A stretch of DNA of 25,255 bases from JAYOFM01 sp038117225 (GCA_038117225.1 JAYOFM010000048.1:1-25255); one strand, 5' to 3'. Counted from the stretch's first letter, positions 1-8,364 are shown. Translations and numbers: made by a program. The notes: generated from the letters alone by a model not told the origin.

Positions 1-43
1 AATCCTTATCGCTGCTACCGTCATCTTCTACCTCAATCAATGA
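1..43 (+). CDS. possible C-terminal tail of a membrane protein (partial)
   Basis: The second plus-strand frame reads ILIAATVIFYLNQ and stops at 41-43. This is a run of hydrophobic residues followed by a short polar end, as at the end of a last membrane helix. Only 13 codons are visible, so no family can be named and the reading could be chance. A different frame is also open to a stop at 88-90, which weakens the call. Confidence 0.2.
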   Translation, partial: ILIAATVIFYLNQ

Positions 44-326
44 GTCCTGAGCCTAATTTGAATGACTATAATCCAATATTAAAAAATTAACATATCATTG
101 TATATAGCCCATATGTATAAGTAGGAGCCCGTACAATTGGTAATTGCTGGAACCGCCTCATGGCCAGATGGCAAGGGGCGCCCAATGCGTTGGTTGTTGT
201 GCCGTGAGGCAGAACGCACTTGTTTGAAAACGCCCGCGACTTCCCCTATTTGAGGCAATTCCGATTGCCGCGAGCGCTCTGACACGGCGCTGACAATTTG
301 ATTCGCAGCGTTGCCGCGCTGTGTGG
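44..326. other. intergenic region without a convincing gene
   Basis: The first part (about 55-130) is clearly AT-rich compared with the rest of the window, and the second part returns to high GC. An 83-codon minus-strand frame starting with TTG at 330 crosses it but has no recognisable domain and ends in the AT-rich stretch. I see no terminator, tRNA or repeat here. Confidence 0.5.
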
Positions 327-836
327 TCAACCGGCGGCGCCGCCCGGGTTCGGATCGGACCAGGGGGTGCGGCGCACCGCTAGTCTTGAACTGAGTGCTT
401 TCTTCTGTTCGGCGCTGAGGCCCGGTGGCACCACGGGGATCAGTTCATCGGTGCCCAGTGCCAGCGCGTCGGGATTATCGACCTTCGGCTTGAGCGCCTT
501 GGTCAGGAAGGCGACGACGCTCTTTTGATAATCCTTGCGAATGAAACACCAGGAACAGAACAGCCGGCCGCGGCGCTCATAAAAATCCACCTCGCGATTC
601 TCCGCGAGTTCGCGGAAATCGCCGCCAATGTCATCGCTCCAACCGATATAGACCCATCCCGGCTGGATTCCGCCGTGCCAGATGATGTAGACGCCCGAGG
701 CGCCGTCCAGGCGTGCCGCCGCCGGGTCGAGATCAAAAAAATGCGGATACCGCCCGTCGCCGCTTTTCGCCCATTTGGGGTCGATTGGCTCGACCACGGG
801 ACCAAAGTCTTTCTTTTTTTTGCCGAAAAGTGCCAA
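327..836 (-). CDS. GIY-YIG-fold-like hypothetical protein
   Basis: A 169-residue soluble protein without signal peptide. The start is a TTG at 836, chosen because GGAGG lies 10 nt upstream and no ATG is nearby. After a lysine-rich N-terminus the core carries GVY at residues 48-50 and YIG at 63-65, followed by DFREL with Arg75 and a later KPKVDNP at 116-122. That order resembles the GIY-YIG nuclease fold: the two beta strands, the helix with Arg, and the closing helix before kP..N. The usual catalytic Glu shortly before kP..N is not seen; the segment reads YQKSVVAFLTKALKP. The spacing between GVY and YIG (12) is also slightly long. It may therefore be a non-catalytic or diverged member. The family assignment is my inference from motif order. 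The gene is transcribed away from the SpmAB-like gene. Confidence 0.7.
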   Translation of the reverse strand: MALFGKKKKDFGPVVEPIDPKWAKSGDGRYPHFFDLDPAAARLDGASGVYIIWHGGIQPGWVYIGWSDDIGGDFRELAENREVDFYERRGRLFCSWCFIRKDYQKSVVAFLTKALKPKVDNPDALALGTDELIPVVPPGLSAEQKKALSSRLAVRRTPWSDPNPGGAAG

Positions 837-942
837 CGCCCGTATTCCTCCGCCAGCCGCTCAACGAACGGCCCGCATTCTCATGGAATGGGTGTCGCGT
901 GACAAGACCATCTGTCGGGCGCTAGGCACTTTTCGTTGCAAT

Positions 943-970
943 TTGCACAGGTCCGGTTCGGGGCTATGCT
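943..970 (+). promoter_or_regulatory. candidate sigma70-type promoter for the SpmA/B-like gene
   Basis: TTGCAC at 943-948 and TATGCT at 965-970 are separated by 16 nt, with four of six matches to each consensus hexamer. Transcription would begin near 977, which favours the TTG start at 1038 over upstream ATGs at 936 and 966. This is pattern reading only. Confidence 0.3.
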
Positions 971-1037
971 TGCGGTTCAAGACTTCTCCTCATCGCGGCG
1001 CCGCTTGGGTGCCGGCGGAGCCCGAGGATCAAAACCG

Positions 1038-2336
1038 TTGAACGCTGTTTTCTTCGCCATGGTCGCGATTGCCTTCACCGTTGCCGCGGTGCGCCAGATC
1101 GCGTGGGTGGCGCCCGCCGGCAACCCGGACGCCATGGCGCCGATGGCCGCGTTGGGCGGCGGCATGATCGACGCCGCCAGCGGCGCGGTCACCCTGGCCA
1201 TCGGCCTGGTCGGCGTCATGTCCCTGTTCCTGGGCCTGATGAAGGTGGCGGAGCAGGGCGGCTTGCTGGTGGTGATCGCCAAGACGGTGCGGCCGCTGAT
1301 GGTGCGCCTGTTTCCCGATGTGCCGGCGGATCACCCGGCCATGGGGGCAATGATCCTTAACATGTCCGCCAACGTGCTCGGCCTCGGCAATGCGGCGACG
1401 CCGTTCGGTATCCGCGCCATGGAAGCTCTCGACAGACTCAATCCCATCAAGGGGACGGCGAGCAATTCCATGGTGCTGTTCCTCGCCATCAATACCTCCA
1501 GCGTGACCATCCTGCCGACCGGGGTGATCGCCTTACGTGCCGCCGCCGGCTCCGTCGACGCCGCGGGCATCGTGCCGACAACCCTGTTCGCAACCATCTG
1601 TTCGACGACGGTCGCCATCGTCGCGGTCAAGCTGTTGCAGCGGCATTGGCCGATGCCGAGCGCGGAACCGGTGACGGGCGCCGACGAAATGGAACCCGAT
1701 CCGACGGCCGACGATCTGCCGGCTCATGCGGGGGAAGCCTATCCCATGTGGGTTTCGTTCGTTGTTCTCGGCGGCATTGCCACGCTGGTACCGCTGACCG
1801 TGCTGCACGGCCGCGTCATTGCGTCGTGGATCATTCCCGGGTTGATGATGGTTTTGTTGCTATACGGCGTGCTGCGGCGGGTTCGCGTTTACGAGTGCTT
1901 CGTCGAGGGCGCCAAGGACGGATTCCAGGTCGCCTTTCGGATCATTCCCTATCTGGTCGCCATACTGGTCGCGGTCGCCATGTTCCGGGCGTCGGGCGCG
2001 CTTGAACTTTTGATCCGTCCACTAGGCGCAATCACCGGCGCCGTCGGACTGCCGGCGGAAGCGCTGCCGATGGCTTTGCTGCGGCCGCTGTCCGGCTCCG
2101 GCGCCTACGGCATTCTCGCCTCGATCATTCAGGACCCGGCAATCGGTCCCGATAGTTATACCGGGTACCTGGTTTCCACGTTCCAAGGTTCCACCGAAAC
2201 CACGTTTTATGTGCTCGCCGTTTACTTTGGCGCCGTCGGCATCCGCCGTATTCGCCACGCGCTGATCGCGGCGTTGTTGGCCGATGCCGCTGGAATCGCC
2301 GGTGCCGTGATCGCGGTCAATTGGCTCTACGGCTGA
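1038..2336 (+). CDS. fused SpmA/SpmB-like nucleoside recognition (Gate) domain membrane protein
   Basis: A multi-spanning inner-membrane protein of about 432 residues. The N-terminal half (to about residue 200) resembles SpmA, with hydrophobic segments around MILNMSANVLGLGNAATPFG. A short acidic linker follows, and the C-terminal half resembles SpmB, with PLSGSGAYG and STETTFYVLAVYFGAVG. In Bacillus these are two proteins involved in spore-core dehydration. In Gram-negative bacteria the fused form is common and its transport role is poorly defined, so I do not infer sporulation. I chose the TTG at 1038 because GAGG lies 10 nt upstream and translation then begins directly in the first membrane helix (NAVFFAMVAIAF). 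In-frame ATGs at 936 and 966 would add an arginine-rich extension, and an ATG at 1059 would trim the helix. The DMT transporter gene follows after 24 nt and may be co-transcribed. Confidence 0.85.
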   Translation: MNAVFFAMVAIAFTVAAVRQIAWVAPAGNPDAMAPMAALGGGMIDAASGAVTLAIGLVGVMSLFLGLMKVAEQGGLLVVIAKTVRPLMVRLFPDVPADHPAMGAMILNMSANVLGLGNAATPFGIRAMEALDRLNPIKGTASNSMVLFLAINTSSVTILPTGVIALRAAAGSVDAAGIVPTTLFATICSTTVAIVAVKLLQRHWPMPSAEPVTGADEMEPDPTADDLPAHAGEAYPMWVSFVVLGGIATLVPLTVLHGRVIASWIIPGLMMVLLLYGVLRRVRVYECFVEGAKDGFQVAFRIIPYLVAILVAVAMFRASGALELLIRPLGAITGAVGLPAEALPMALLRPLSGSGAYGILASIIQDPAIGPDSYTGYLVSTFQGSTETTFYVLAVYFGAVGIRRIRHALIAALLADAAGIAGAVIAVNWLYG

Positions 2337-2360
2337 CACGGGAAGGCTAGGCGGAAATAC

Positions 2361-3278
2361 ATGGCGATCACCGCCACCACATCGCAGGCACCGGTTCGCG
2401 CCATCGGTTTCATACTGGCCGGTAGCGCCATGCTGACGTTGAGCGATGCCATCGTCAAATCGCTGACGCCATTTTATCCGACGGGGCAAATTCTGTTCAT
2501 CCGCGCGTTGTTCGTCTTTCTGCCGATTATGATCTTGATCTGGCGCGCTGGCGGCTTCGCAGTGTTGCGCGTCAACAACGTCAAGGGGCAGATGGGGCGT
2601 GCGGTCTGCGTCATCGGTAGTTCCTTCTTCTACATCGCGGGCCTCAACTACCTGCCGCTTGCCGACATGGTCGCCATCGGTTTCGCCAATCCGTTGGTGG
2701 TTACGGCCCTGGCGCCGTTTTTCCTGGCGGAACATGTGGGATGGCGCCGCTGGATGGCCGTCGGCATCGGCTTTGTCGGTGTTCTGGTCATGGTGCGGCC
2801 GACCGGGGATGCGTTCCATTGGGCGGTGATCTTCCCCATTGCGTCCGTCATGTTCGGCGCCACGCGAGATTTGGTGACGCGCCATCTGTCTCGCACCGAC
2901 CGCAGCGAAGCCGTGCTGTTTTTTTCCACGACCGTGGTGTTGTTGGCGGGGTTGGCGACGTGGCCGTTCGGGTGGAACACGTTCGACCTGGCTCATCTCT
3001 GGCGATTTTGTGCCGTCGGCCTGTTGGTCGGTTGCGCACATTTTCTGGTGATCGAGGCGTATCGGCTTGCCGAGGCCGCCGTCGTTGCCCCGTTCAAATA
3101 CACCAACATGATCTGGGCCACGTTGTTCGGGTTCTTATTATTCGGCCACTTGCCGGGCCAGGGCACGATTATCGGCGCGATGGTGGTGATCGTCAGCGGT
3201 ATTTATATCCTGCACCGGGAATCCATGCGGAAGCGCGCCGCCCGCGCGGCATCGGAAAAGCCGGCCGATTCCGGTTGA
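2361..3278 (+). CDS. DMT-superfamily (EamA) transporter
   Basis: A 305-residue inner-membrane protein with about ten hydrophobic segments arranged as two EamA repeats of five helices. The length and pattern are normal for the drug/metabolite transporter superfamily. Typical stretches include LTLSDAIVKSL with FIRALFVFLP in the first repeat, and VVAPFKYTNMIWATLFGFLLFG in the second. The C-terminus is basic (RKRAARAAS), which fits a cytoplasmic end. The substrate cannot be read from sequence; relatives export amino acids, metabolites or drugs, and some take up S-adenosylmethionine. The start ATG follows a GGCGGA-like ribosome site. It sits 24 nt after the SpmA/B-like gene on the same strand, so an operon is likely. 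Confidence 0.9.
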   Translation: MAITATTSQAPVRAIGFILAGSAMLTLSDAIVKSLTPFYPTGQILFIRALFVFLPIMILIWRAGGFAVLRVNNVKGQMGRAVCVIGSSFFYIAGLNYLPLADMVAIGFANPLVVTALAPFFLAEHVGWRRWMAVGIGFVGVLVMVRPTGDAFHWAVIFPIASVMFGATRDLVTRHLSRTDRSEAVLFFSTTVVLLAGLATWPFGWNTFDLAHLWRFCAVGLLVGCAHFLVIEAYRLAEAAVVAPFKYTNMIWATLFGFLLFGHLPGQGTIIGAMVVIVSGIYILHRESMRKRAARAASEKPADSG

Positions 3279-3358
3279 TCGGCCGCGACAATTCCAGGAA
3301 GCTTTAGAATGTGACGGGGTGACTGCAACTGGGGGCGAATCTGAAGGAGTGTCCAACC

Positions 3359-3829
3359 ATGAGCAGACTGATGAAGACCTTGATGATGGCCCTGGTCGCC
3401 GGTGTCATTGGCGTGAGCGCGCCGAGCCCGGGATTTGCCGCCGGCGGTGAAAGCGACGACAGCACACCGTCTGCCGTGCGTCAGGCACGCGATCTTTTGG
3501 ACAAAAAGCACTACGCCGCCGCGGTCCCGATACTAACCGCCTCGCTGGCGACGGCGCCCATGGACGCGGATGCATGGAACCTGCTCGGCTATGCGACCCG
3601 CAAGCTGGGGAAGTTCGAGGAGGCGGAACGCCACTATCAGAAGGCGCTCGCGATCAAGGACGATCACAAGGGTGCCTTGGAGTACCTCGGCATGCTGTAT
3701 GTGGAAACCAAGCGCCTGGATCAGGCGAAAGCAATTCTGAAACGCCTGGATTCGGCCTGCTTTTTTGGCTGCGAGGAATTGGATGAATTGAAGGAAGCCA
3801 TCGCCACCGGCAAGGTCGACAACGATTGA
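3359..3829 (+). CDS. secreted tetratricopeptide repeat protein
   Basis: A 156-residue protein with an N-terminal signal peptide: basic MSRLMK, hydrophobic core to about residue 25, and a likely cleavage after GFAA near residue 28. It should therefore be periplasmic. The mature part contains about two to three TPR units (residues 38-130), including WNLLGYATRKLGKFEEAERH and ALEYLGMLYVETKRLDQAKA. A C-terminal CFFGC pair of cysteines could form a disulfide in the periplasm. GAAGGAG lies 9-10 nt before the ATG, which fixes the start. It ends 24 nt from the convergent beta-barrel gene. TPR proteins scaffold other proteins; the partner is unknown. Confidence 0.88.
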   Translation: MSRLMKTLMMALVAGVIGVSAPSPGFAAGGESDDSTPSAVRQARDLLDKKHYAAAVPILTASLATAPMDADAWNLLGYATRKLGKFEEAERHYQKALAIKDDHKGALEYLGMLYVETKRLDQAKAILKRLDSACFFGCEELDELKEAIATGKVDND

Positions 3830-3853
3830 TCCCGGTGTTGGCCTGACGCCCGT

Positions 3854-4912
3854 CTAGAACTGCAAGCGCAGGCCCAGATTGGCTTCGTGCACCAAAAGGT
3901 CATCGAATTCGGTCGCCAAGGCCGTGGAGCCGTTGGTGAAGCTGCCGCTCTGCTTGACTTGCCCAAGATTGGCGAAGCGGTAGCCGATATCCACGAACAA
4001 CTGGTCCGAGACGCGCACGGACACGCCGGTCATCAGTTGGAAGGCGAAATTGTCCGATGTTTCGCCGCGCTCGCTGGCGGCGCCGGCGATGCTACGATCA
4101 CCGCTATCGAGGCGCGCGTAACCGATGCCGGCACCAACATAGGGCGTCACCCGATCAGACCCGACCCAGTCGTGAAATGGTGTCACGTCCGCGTAGGCGT
4201 TGACCATGGCGGTCACGGCTTCGACATCCGTGTTTGTTGCCCGACCCGCGGCGTCGGTGCCGCCGATATCATTTTCCGGCCGGTAGGCAAGCCGGCCGTC
4301 CACGCGGAACATGTCGTTGAGGCGAAATCCCGCGCCAAGTCCAAAGGATGACGTTTCGCCGACATCCACATTACGAAGCGCCCCGTTCGATGCCGTCGCG
4401 TCCGGATCCTTGACCCAGCCATAGGAAACGTCGGCGCGCACGTAGTGGCGCAAATCGATGTCGGTCATCGAGGATGTTGTGGTGTCGGAGGCCGGTGTCG
4501 GCGTTGGCGCCGGCTCGGGTTTGGCCATCTTGGGTTCGGCCTTCTTTGGCGGCTCCGCGGGTGCGACTTCCTTCAAGGCGTCGGCCGGTTTCGCCATGGT
4601 CTCCGGCTTCGTCGCCTCGACGGGCTTCGGCGCCGGCGCCTTGGCCGGATTAGCGGGGATCATCGGCGTATCGGCTTCGCGCAGCTGTTTCGTGGTCGCC
4701 TTATCACCCTCGTCGGCGCCGGCGATCTCGACCGCGGTCAGTCCAGCGAGATCGGCGTGCATCGTCGGCAGCAGTTCCAGGTTCCGCTGCCAGGTCCAAC
4801 TATCGGCGCGTGCGCCGGTCGCCGCCAGTGTGACCAGTGACAGTATTGCCGTCGATGCCAGGAGGCGACGCGTCGGCGTGCCTCGTTCGGCCGTCAATTC
4901 GCTGAAATCCAT
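3854..4912 (-). CDS. outer-membrane beta-barrel protein with periplasmic Pro/Ala/Lys linker
   Basis: A protein of about 352 residues. The ATG at 4912 is preferred over an in-frame GTG at 4927; a GGGA-type ribosome site precedes it. The signal peptide reads RRLLASTAILSLVTLAATGARA. The mature N-terminus is followed by a long stretch of Pro, Ala, Lys and Glu (about residues 90-150) expected to be extended. The rest shows alternating strands typical of an eight-stranded OmpA/Omp25-like barrel, for example YVRADVSYGWV, FGLGAGFRLND, VTPYVGAGIGYAR and LFVDIGYRFANLG. The C-terminus LGLRLQF ends in Phe, the usual BAM recognition signal. The barrel probably sits in the outer membrane with the linker in the periplasm. 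No transport substrate can be assigned. Confidence 0.87.
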   Translation of the reverse strand: MDFSELTAERGTPTRRLLASTAILSLVTLAATGARADSWTWQRNLELLPTMHADLAGLTAVEIAGADEGDKATTKQLREADTPMIPANPAKAPAPKPVEATKPETMAKPADALKEVAPAEPPKKAEPKMAKPEPAPTPTPASDTTTSSMTDIDLRHYVRADVSYGWVKDPDATASNGALRNVDVGETSSFGLGAGFRLNDMFRVDGRLAYRPENDIGGTDAAGRATNTDVEAVTAMVNAYADVTPFHDWVGSDRVTPYVGAGIGYARLDSGDRSIAGAASERGETSDNFAFQLMTGVSVRVSDQLFVDIGYRFANLGQVKQSGSFTNGSTALATEFDDLLVHEANLGLRLQF

Positions 4913-5083
4913 CTTTTCCCGTCCCACCGTTACCGTTTCGGCAGTCGCGCACGCGGCGACGTTGGACAGGAGAATCGCACGTTAATGGTAAACGCGGAGT
5001 TAAGGCGAATTGGATTCGTTGTTACGAGTCAATGACTTCGGTGGAGTCTGGCGTTGCGGCTATTATTAACGGCCGCCCTGTCG

Positions 5084-6073
5084 CTACGACGCTTTTTTTG
5101 TCGATTTCAGTTGTTCGAGAACCGATTGCGCTTTCGGGTCGCCACCGTCGGCGGCGCGGCGGAGCCACTGGAATGCCAGCTTGTCATCACGTGGCACGCC
5201 GGCCCCCTGGTAATAGAGTACCGCGAGATTGTACTGCGCCTTGACGTGACCTCGCTCGGCGGCGCGCTGGTACCATTTGGCGGCCTCGCCCATGTCCTTG
5301 GTCATGCCCTGGCCTTGGAAACTCAGTTGCGCGAGATTGAATTGGGCTTCCGTGTGCCCTTGAACGGCGGCACGGCGGAAGTGCTCGACCGCCTTGGCCA
5401 AATCCTTCTTGACGCCCTTGCCGGTGAAAAAGGCACGGCCCTTCTCAAAATCGACGCGGCCGGCGTCGGTTTCCGGCGTCGGTTGCTTCATGGGTGGCTC
5501 GGGGGCTGGCGGCGGGACTGGCGGTGGGGCTGGCGCGGCCGCCGCCGTTTCCATGGGCTTCGTCATGGGGGCAGGTTCGGCGGCGGGCGGTGGCGCCGCT
5601 TGCGGTTCCGCCATGACTTCCTTCGGCGGTTCGGCTGGCGGCGCCGCGCCGGGGTCCGTCGCGGGAAGCGGTGGCGGCGGCGGTGGAGCGGGGGCCGGCG
5701 CCATGGCCGCAGCCGGCTCCAGCTGTTGCGGCGCCGCCATCGGCGCGGCGGCCGCCATGGTTTCTTCTTTCATCGGCTTCGGTGCCGGCGGCAGGTCGAT
5801 GACGAGGCGCGGCGTTCCGCTCAGCGGTCGGTAGCGCGCGATGTCTTGCACCGTCGCCTTGACTGAGAACAAAACCTCGCCGGGGGCTTGGGCAAACCAA
5901 TCACGCGCGGCGGACCGGTATTTGAGAACTGTCCCGTCATGGGCGCCGATGCCGGGGATCATGCGCACGACGCCGGCAACTTGCTGTTCGCCCATCAATA
6001 GCCCGGCGGCGCCGACGCCGATAACGGCGAGAACGATTAGCGCCACCAGACCGATGAGCAAGCGCTTCAGCAT
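5084..6073 (-). CDS. membrane-anchored Sel1-repeat protein with Pro/Ala-rich linker
   Basis: A 329-residue protein. Residues 4-27 form one hydrophobic membrane anchor (LIGLVALIVLAVIGVGAAGL) after a short basic N-terminus, so the rest is likely periplasmic. A small domain of about 65 residues follows (VLKYRSAARDWFAQAPGEVL). A very Pro/Ala-rich linker spans about residues 92-205. The C-terminal part has about three Sel1-type repeats, with motifs such as AVEHFRRAAVQGHTEAQFNL, AAKWYQRAAERGHVKAQYNL and AFQWLRRAADGGDPKAQ. Sel1 repeats bind other proteins and often act in envelope or cell-wall processes. The neighbouring minus-strand barrel gene has a similar linker, which suggests linked roles in spanning the periplasm. 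The start ATG at 6073 has only a weak ribosome site. Confidence 0.88.
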   Translation of the reverse strand: MLKRLLIGLVALIVLAVIGVGAAGLLMGEQQVAGVVRMIPGIGAHDGTVLKYRSAARDWFAQAPGEVLFSVKATVQDIARYRPLSGTPRLVIDLPPAPKPMKEETMAAAAPMAAPQQLEPAAAMAPAPAPPPPPPLPATDPGAAPPAEPPKEVMAEPQAAPPPAAEPAPMTKPMETAAAAPAPPPVPPPAPEPPMKQPTPETDAGRVDFEKGRAFFTGKGVKKDLAKAVEHFRRAAVQGHTEAQFNLAQLSFQGQGMTKDMGEAAKWYQRAAERGHVKAQYNLAVLYYQGAGVPRDDKLAFQWLRRAADGGDPKAQSVLEQLKSTKKAS

Positions 6074-6214
6074 CCCGAATCCATCAATCCCTCTTGCCCG
6101 TCCACGCTGACGACCACCTCGGGTATTCCCGAATCAGCATAGCCCTCGGCAATTACCACGCGCGACGTTGCTTGCCAACTGAATGGCCCATGTGGCGGCG
6201 CAAGGTGCCTGGGC

Positions 6215-6553
6215 TCAGACAATTTCACCGTCGATCTGATAGCGGTGCTCCGTATCCTCGATTTCGACAATCCAGACGTCCGGATCGACGTTGACCTGAC
6301 GCGCCAGGTAGGCGTCGGCGTCGGCTTCCGCCACCGGCGTTTCACCGGTGCCGCGCATCCAGGCCCGGCGGCCGTCCATCGTGCGCACCTGCGCCAGCAC
6401 CTCGCAGCCCTCGGCGAAACGGTTCAGCTTCAGATACACCGCGCCGGCATCGGAATCGCCGCGTCGGGTCACCACCGCCGGGATGGTATTGATATCGCAC
6501 AACCTGATCTGCGCCTTGACCCAGATCTCAGCCTTTAGCGAGGGTTCGGTCAT
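6215..6553 (-). CDS. DUF1491 family protein
   Basis: A small soluble protein of 112 residues that matches the DUF1491 family known mainly from alphaproteobacteria. The N-terminus LKAEIWVKAQIRLC, the central VVTRRGDSDAGAVYLKLNR and the C-terminal DADAYLARQ..VDPDVWIVEIED follow the family pattern over the full length. The function is unknown. It is on the same strand as the upstream TPP-enzyme gene, 60 nt downstream of it, and may be co-transcribed with that gene and with the Sel1-repeat gene further on. The 141-nt gap to the Sel1 gene contains a frame that could extend as a short protein, but no convincing start was found. Confidence 0.88.
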   Translation of the reverse strand: MTEPSLKAEIWVKAQIRLCDINTIPAVVTRRGDSDAGAVYLKLNRFAEGCEVLAQVRTMDGRRAWMRGTGETPVAEADADAYLARQVNVDPDVWIVEIEDTEHRYQIDGEIV

Positions 6554-6613
6554 GGACTCAGACTACCGTACTTTCAGGCGCCGGGGAATCGGCACCTGAT
6601 AGGGACCCAGCCG

Positions 6614-8290
6614 TCAACTCTTGGCGCGGGCCAGAGCCGCCGCGCGAATGTTGGACAACGTCGTCGCCGGAGTGATGGCTTCTGGATCGACGCGCAATTC
6701 GATGATCGCCGGAAGTCCAGACGCCATGGCACGCTCGAATGCGGGCTCGAACTGTTCGGTTTTCTCCACGGTCTCGCCGTGACCGCCATAGGCGCGGGCA
6801 AGGGCGGCGAAATCCGGATTGGCGAGCCCGGTGCCGGAAATACGTCCCGGGTACTCGCGTTCCTGATGCATGCGAATGGTCCCGTACATGCCGTTATTGA
6901 CCAGGAGGACAATGATGGCGAGGCCGTATTGCGCGGCGGTGGCGAATTCCTGGCCGTTCATCAGAAAATCCCCATCGCCGGCGTAGCAGATCACGGTGCG
7001 CTCGGGATGGCGCGCCTTGGCCGCCACCGCCGCCGGGACGCCATAGCCCATGGTGCCGCTGGTCGGTCCCAGCAATGTACGGAATCCGCCATAGCGAAAA
7101 TACCGGTTAGCCCAAACGGAAAAATTGCCGGCACCGTTGGCGCAGATGGTATCGCTCGGCACCCGGTTGCGCACCCAGGCGGCGATTTCACCCATCTGAA
7201 CGTCGCCCGGAATGGTCGGCGGTTCGGTCCACTTGAGATAGGATTGATGCGCCCTGTCCGCTTCGCCGTTCCAGTTGGGCGTGACCGGCGCAAGCGCGCG
7301 GGCGGCACGGGCGAAAGCGGAAACGCTGGCGTGGATGCCGAGCGCCGGCTGGTAGACGCGGCCGATTTCCTCCGCCCCCGGATGCACGTGGACCAGGGGC
7401 TGACGCGGATTGGGAATGTCGATCATGGTGTAGCCGCCGGTCGTCATTTCACCCAGCCGCGCGCCGACGATGATCAACAGGTCCGACCCATCGACCCGCG
7501 CCTTCAGGTCTGGATTAATGCCAATGCCGATGTCGCCGGCGTAGTTCGCGTGGGTGTTGTCGATCAGGTCCTGACAGCGGAACGAGGCGGCGACGGGCAA
7601 CGCGTTGGCCTCGGCGAAAACGCGGATGTCGTCGCAGGCTTGCGTGCTCCAGCCGCCGCCGCCGAGTACCAGCAGCGGGCTCTTCGCCGCCGCCAGGCGA
7701 TCACGCAGATCGTTCATGGCCGTCGGCGCCGGGTTGGGGTGGGGCGGCTCGGCACGACCGATGTCGGCGGCTTCCGCGATGTCGGTTAGCATGTCCTCGG
7801 GCAGCGCCAAAACAACGGGACCCGGCCGGCCGGCCATGGCGGTATTGAAGGCACGATTGACGAATTCGGGTATGCGGGCGGCGTCCTCGATCTGCGCCAC
7901 CCATTTGACCATCGGGCCGAACATGCGGCGGAAGTCGATTTCCTGGAAGGCTTCCCGTTCCTCCATGCCGCGCGCGACCTGACCGACGAACAGGATCATC
8001 GGCGTCGAATCCTGAAAAGCCACGTGGACGCCACCCGATGCGTTGGTCGCGCCGGGACCTCGGGTGACGAAGCAGATGCCGGGCCGGCCGGTCATCTTGC
8101 CGTCGGCATCGGCCATATACGCCGCGCCGCCTTCCTGGCGGCAGACAACGAGATCGATCGATGGCGCGTCGTGAAAGGCGTCGAGGGCGGCGAGGTAACT
8201 TTCGCCGGGCACGCAAAATACCCGATCCACGTCGTTGGCGACCAGACAATCGATCAGGATCTGTCCGCCTGTCCGCGCGTTTCCAGCCAT
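6614..8290 (-). CDS. thiamine pyrophosphate-dependent enzyme, acetolactate-synthase (IlvB)-like
   Basis: A 558-residue cytoplasmic enzyme with the three-domain fold of the acetohydroxyacid synthase/benzoylformate decarboxylase superfamily. The N-terminal pyrimidine-binding domain carries VCRQEGGAAYMADADG, whose Glu would activate the cofactor, and TRGPGATNASGG. The C-terminal domain carries the TPP/Mg motif GDGDFLMNGQ near residue 438, followed by LLVNNGMYGT. The start is the ATG at 8290, because GGAGG lies 6 nt upstream; the ATG at 8296 would touch the ribosome site. No ilvN-type regulatory subunit or other branched-chain amino acid gene is nearby. It may therefore be a catabolic or decarboxylating relative rather than the biosynthetic enzyme. 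The reaction cannot be decided from sequence alone. A promoter is visible at 8336-8364 and a CRP-like site further upstream. Confidence 0.9.
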   Translation of the reverse strand: MAGNARTGGQILIDCLVANDVDRVFCVPGESYLAALDAFHDAPSIDLVVCRQEGGAAYMADADGKMTGRPGICFVTRGPGATNASGGVHVAFQDSTPMILFVGQVARGMEEREAFQEIDFRRMFGPMVKWVAQIEDAARIPEFVNRAFNTAMAGRPGPVVLALPEDMLTDIAEAADIGRAEPPHPNPAPTAMNDLRDRLAAAKSPLLVLGGGGWSTQACDDIRVFAEANALPVAASFRCQDLIDNTHANYAGDIGIGINPDLKARVDGSDLLIIVGARLGEMTTGGYTMIDIPNPRQPLVHVHPGAEEIGRVYQPALGIHASVSAFARAARALAPVTPNWNGEADRAHQSYLKWTEPPTIPGDVQMGEIAAWVRNRVPSDTICANGAGNFSVWANRYFRYGGFRTLLGPTSGTMGYGVPAAVAAKARHPERTVICYAGDGDFLMNGQEFATAAQYGLAIIVLLVNNGMYGTIRMHQEREYPGRISGTGLANPDFAALARAYGGHGETVEKTEQFEPAFERAMASGLPAIIELRVDPEAITPATTLSNIRAAALARAKS

Positions 8291-8335
8291 CGTCATCCTC
8301 CATTGCCGGGCGGCGGAATGGCCACTCCGACAGCC

Positions 8336-8364
8336 AATATAAAGAGAAGCAATCGAGCGGGCAA
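8336..8364 (-). promoter_or_regulatory. candidate sigma70-type promoter of the TPP-enzyme gene
   Basis: On the minus strand TTGCCC (8364-8359) and TATATT (8341-8336) are separated by 17 nt. The start of transcription would be near 8329, about 40 nt before the ATG at 8290. The CRP-like palindrome centred at 8420.5 lies about 91 bp upstream of that start, a helical phase at which class I CRP sites occur. Confidence 0.42.

Noticed and set aside
79..330. Minus-strand frame of 83 codons next to the GIY-YIG-like gene, with a TTGA overlap
   Set aside because: The start is a TTG without its own clear ribosome site, the composition is patchy, it ends in AT-rich DNA and no domain is visible.
2022..3041. 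Long minus-strand frame of 339 codons opposite the two transporters
   Set aside because: It is rich in Arg, Gln, His and Asp, as expected of an antisense shadow in GC-rich DNA, and it spans the border of two well-supported genes.
5054..5866. Plus-strand frame of 270 codons opposite the Sel1-repeat gene
   Set aside because: The Gly/Arg-rich sequence is the antisense image of the Pro/Ala linker; the minus strand shows Sel1 repeats and a membrane anchor.
6067..6345. Minus-strand frame crossing the gap between the DUF1491 and Sel1 genes, ending at the Sel1 start
   Set aside because: The part in the gap looks somewhat protein-like, but no start codon with a ribosome site was found outside the DUF1491 gene and no family is recognisable.
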